Source: an uncultured Roseibium sp.
GTDB lineage: Bacteria > Pseudomonadota > Alphaproteobacteria > Rhizobiales > Stappiaceae
Assembly: GCF_963675985.1 (NCBI RefSeq)
Contig: NZ_OY780958.1
Location: 3,720,001 to 3,784,000, forward strand
Direction of reading: 5' to 3'
Length of the DNA: 64,000 nt
A program made the translations under genes and the position numbers. This document shows, one piece after another, positions 63,619 to 64,000 of the stretch (the first letter of the stretch is position 1; the number at the start of each line of letters is the position of its first letter). The notes below the pieces were generated by a model. The model worked only from the letters and a program-made list of their open reading frames with translations, made no database searches and had not been told where the DNA came from.

Positions 63619-64000
63619 TCAGCTCCGGTCGGGCAAGTCGATGCAGAAGCAGGCGCCGGGCTTCGTCTCGTCCAGTTCGATCCGACCGCCGTGGGCCTTG
63701 AGGAGTTCCGCCGCAATCGCCAGACCAAGACCGACACCGCCCTGTTTGGAGCCGCTGTGGAAGGCCTTGAACAGGGCCTTCCTGATGTTGGCCGGAATAC
63801 CGGGGCCGGTGTCGGCCACGGTGATCTGCACCGACGTTCCCTGCCGTTCCGCATCGAGGATGATGCGCCGGACAAGGGTGTCATCCTTTTCCGCCTCAAG
63901 GGCCTGAAGCGCGTTGCGGCACAGGTTCAGAAGAACGCGGAAGATCTGCTCCGGATCCGCATCGATCTCCAGGTCTTCCGGCACCCGGTTCTCGAAGGTG
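63619..64000 (-). CDS. Sensor histidine kinase, C-terminal catalytic part (partial)
   Basis: At least 127 codons; the frame continues past the right edge. It is the HATPase domain: N-box LLNLCRNALQAL, G1-box VADTGPGI and G2-box GGVGLGLAIA. The sensing and dimerisation parts are outside the window. The GTG at 63984 is internal, not the start. The 231 bp between this gene and the tRNA have no gene. Confidence 0.9.
   Translation of the reverse strand, partial: TFENRVPEDLEIDADPEQIFRVLLNLCRNALQALEAEKDDTLVRRIILDAERQGTSVQITVADTGPGIPANIRKALFKAFHSGSKQGGVGLGLAIAAELLKAHGGRIELDETKPGACFCIDLPDRS

Noticed and set aside
1..64000. CRISPR arrays, insertion sequences, integrases, rRNA
   Set aside because: No regularly spaced repeats, transposase or integrase motifs, or rRNA sequence were seen; the only tandem repeat noted is the ACP pair in module 5.

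Overview
The window looks like a high-GC alphaproteobacterial chromosome, most likely marine Stappiaceae (Roseibium/Labrenzia/Stappia). That guess rests on the TRAP, tripartite tricarboxylate and Pot-type uptake operons, the SQR-like/DUF1641 pair and the kind of polyketide pathway present; no phylogenetic marker was tested.

Positions 1-37,500 hold a trans-acyltransferase (trans-AT) polyketide cluster. One reading frame runs unbroken on the minus strand from 18,674 off the left edge (at least 6,224 codons). It carries five complete modules and the start of a sixth, with no integrated AT domain: KS-DH-KR-ACP, KS-B-ACP (B is a DH-like domain without DH catalytic residues), KS-KR-ACP, KS-(dead ACP)-MT-ACP, KS-(dead ECH)-ECH-ACP-ACP, and KS. 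Upstream in the same operon lie an AT-enoylreductase fusion and two half ABC exporters. Divergently transcribed are a free ACP and a glutamine-dependent amidotransferase. ACP + amidotransferase + KS-DH-KR-ACP + KS-B-ACP is the known logic for building a glutarimide ring (migrastatin/cycloheximide, gladiostatin and sesbanimide families).

Positions 27,160-29,895 hold a small regulator and a divergent redox cassette (SQR-like flavoprotein, DUF1641 protein, IscU/NifU-like protein) placed between the two halves of the polyketide cluster. From 34,718 down to 29,931 a tight minus operon encodes a P450 and a complete beta-branching cassette: HMG-CoA-synthase-like enzyme, donor ACP, decarboxylating KS with Cys replaced by Ser, and a PksH-type ECH. 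The partner ECH and the two acceptor ACPs with the beta-branch Trp flag are in module 5 of the giant protein. A phosphoesterase, an Sfp-type phosphopantetheinyl transferase and a second free AT, probably a proofreading acyl hydrolase, complete the set. Glutarimide plus a beta-branch in a marine alphaproteobacterium points to a sesbanimide-type (sbn) pathway. This is inference from domain order, so the cluster as a whole is probably not new; several details inside it are unusual.

Positions 37,502-40,529 hold an aldehyde dehydrogenase and a poorly known FabMG-like protein. From 49,289 down to 41,002 runs a catabolic operon (split transketolase, 3-hydroxyisobutyrate-dehydrogenase-like enzyme, crotonase, fused TRAP transporter, amidohydrolase) facing a FadR-type regulator across an intergenic region with a 29-bp palindrome. 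Positions 50,575-57,007 hold a UTRA regulator and a tctCBA operon with a DUF3604 protein. Positions 57,481-62,858 hold an amidase plus a polyamine-type ABC uptake operon, bracketed by two AT-rich stretches. The window ends with tRNA-Arg(ACG) and the C-terminal end of a sensor histidine kinase.
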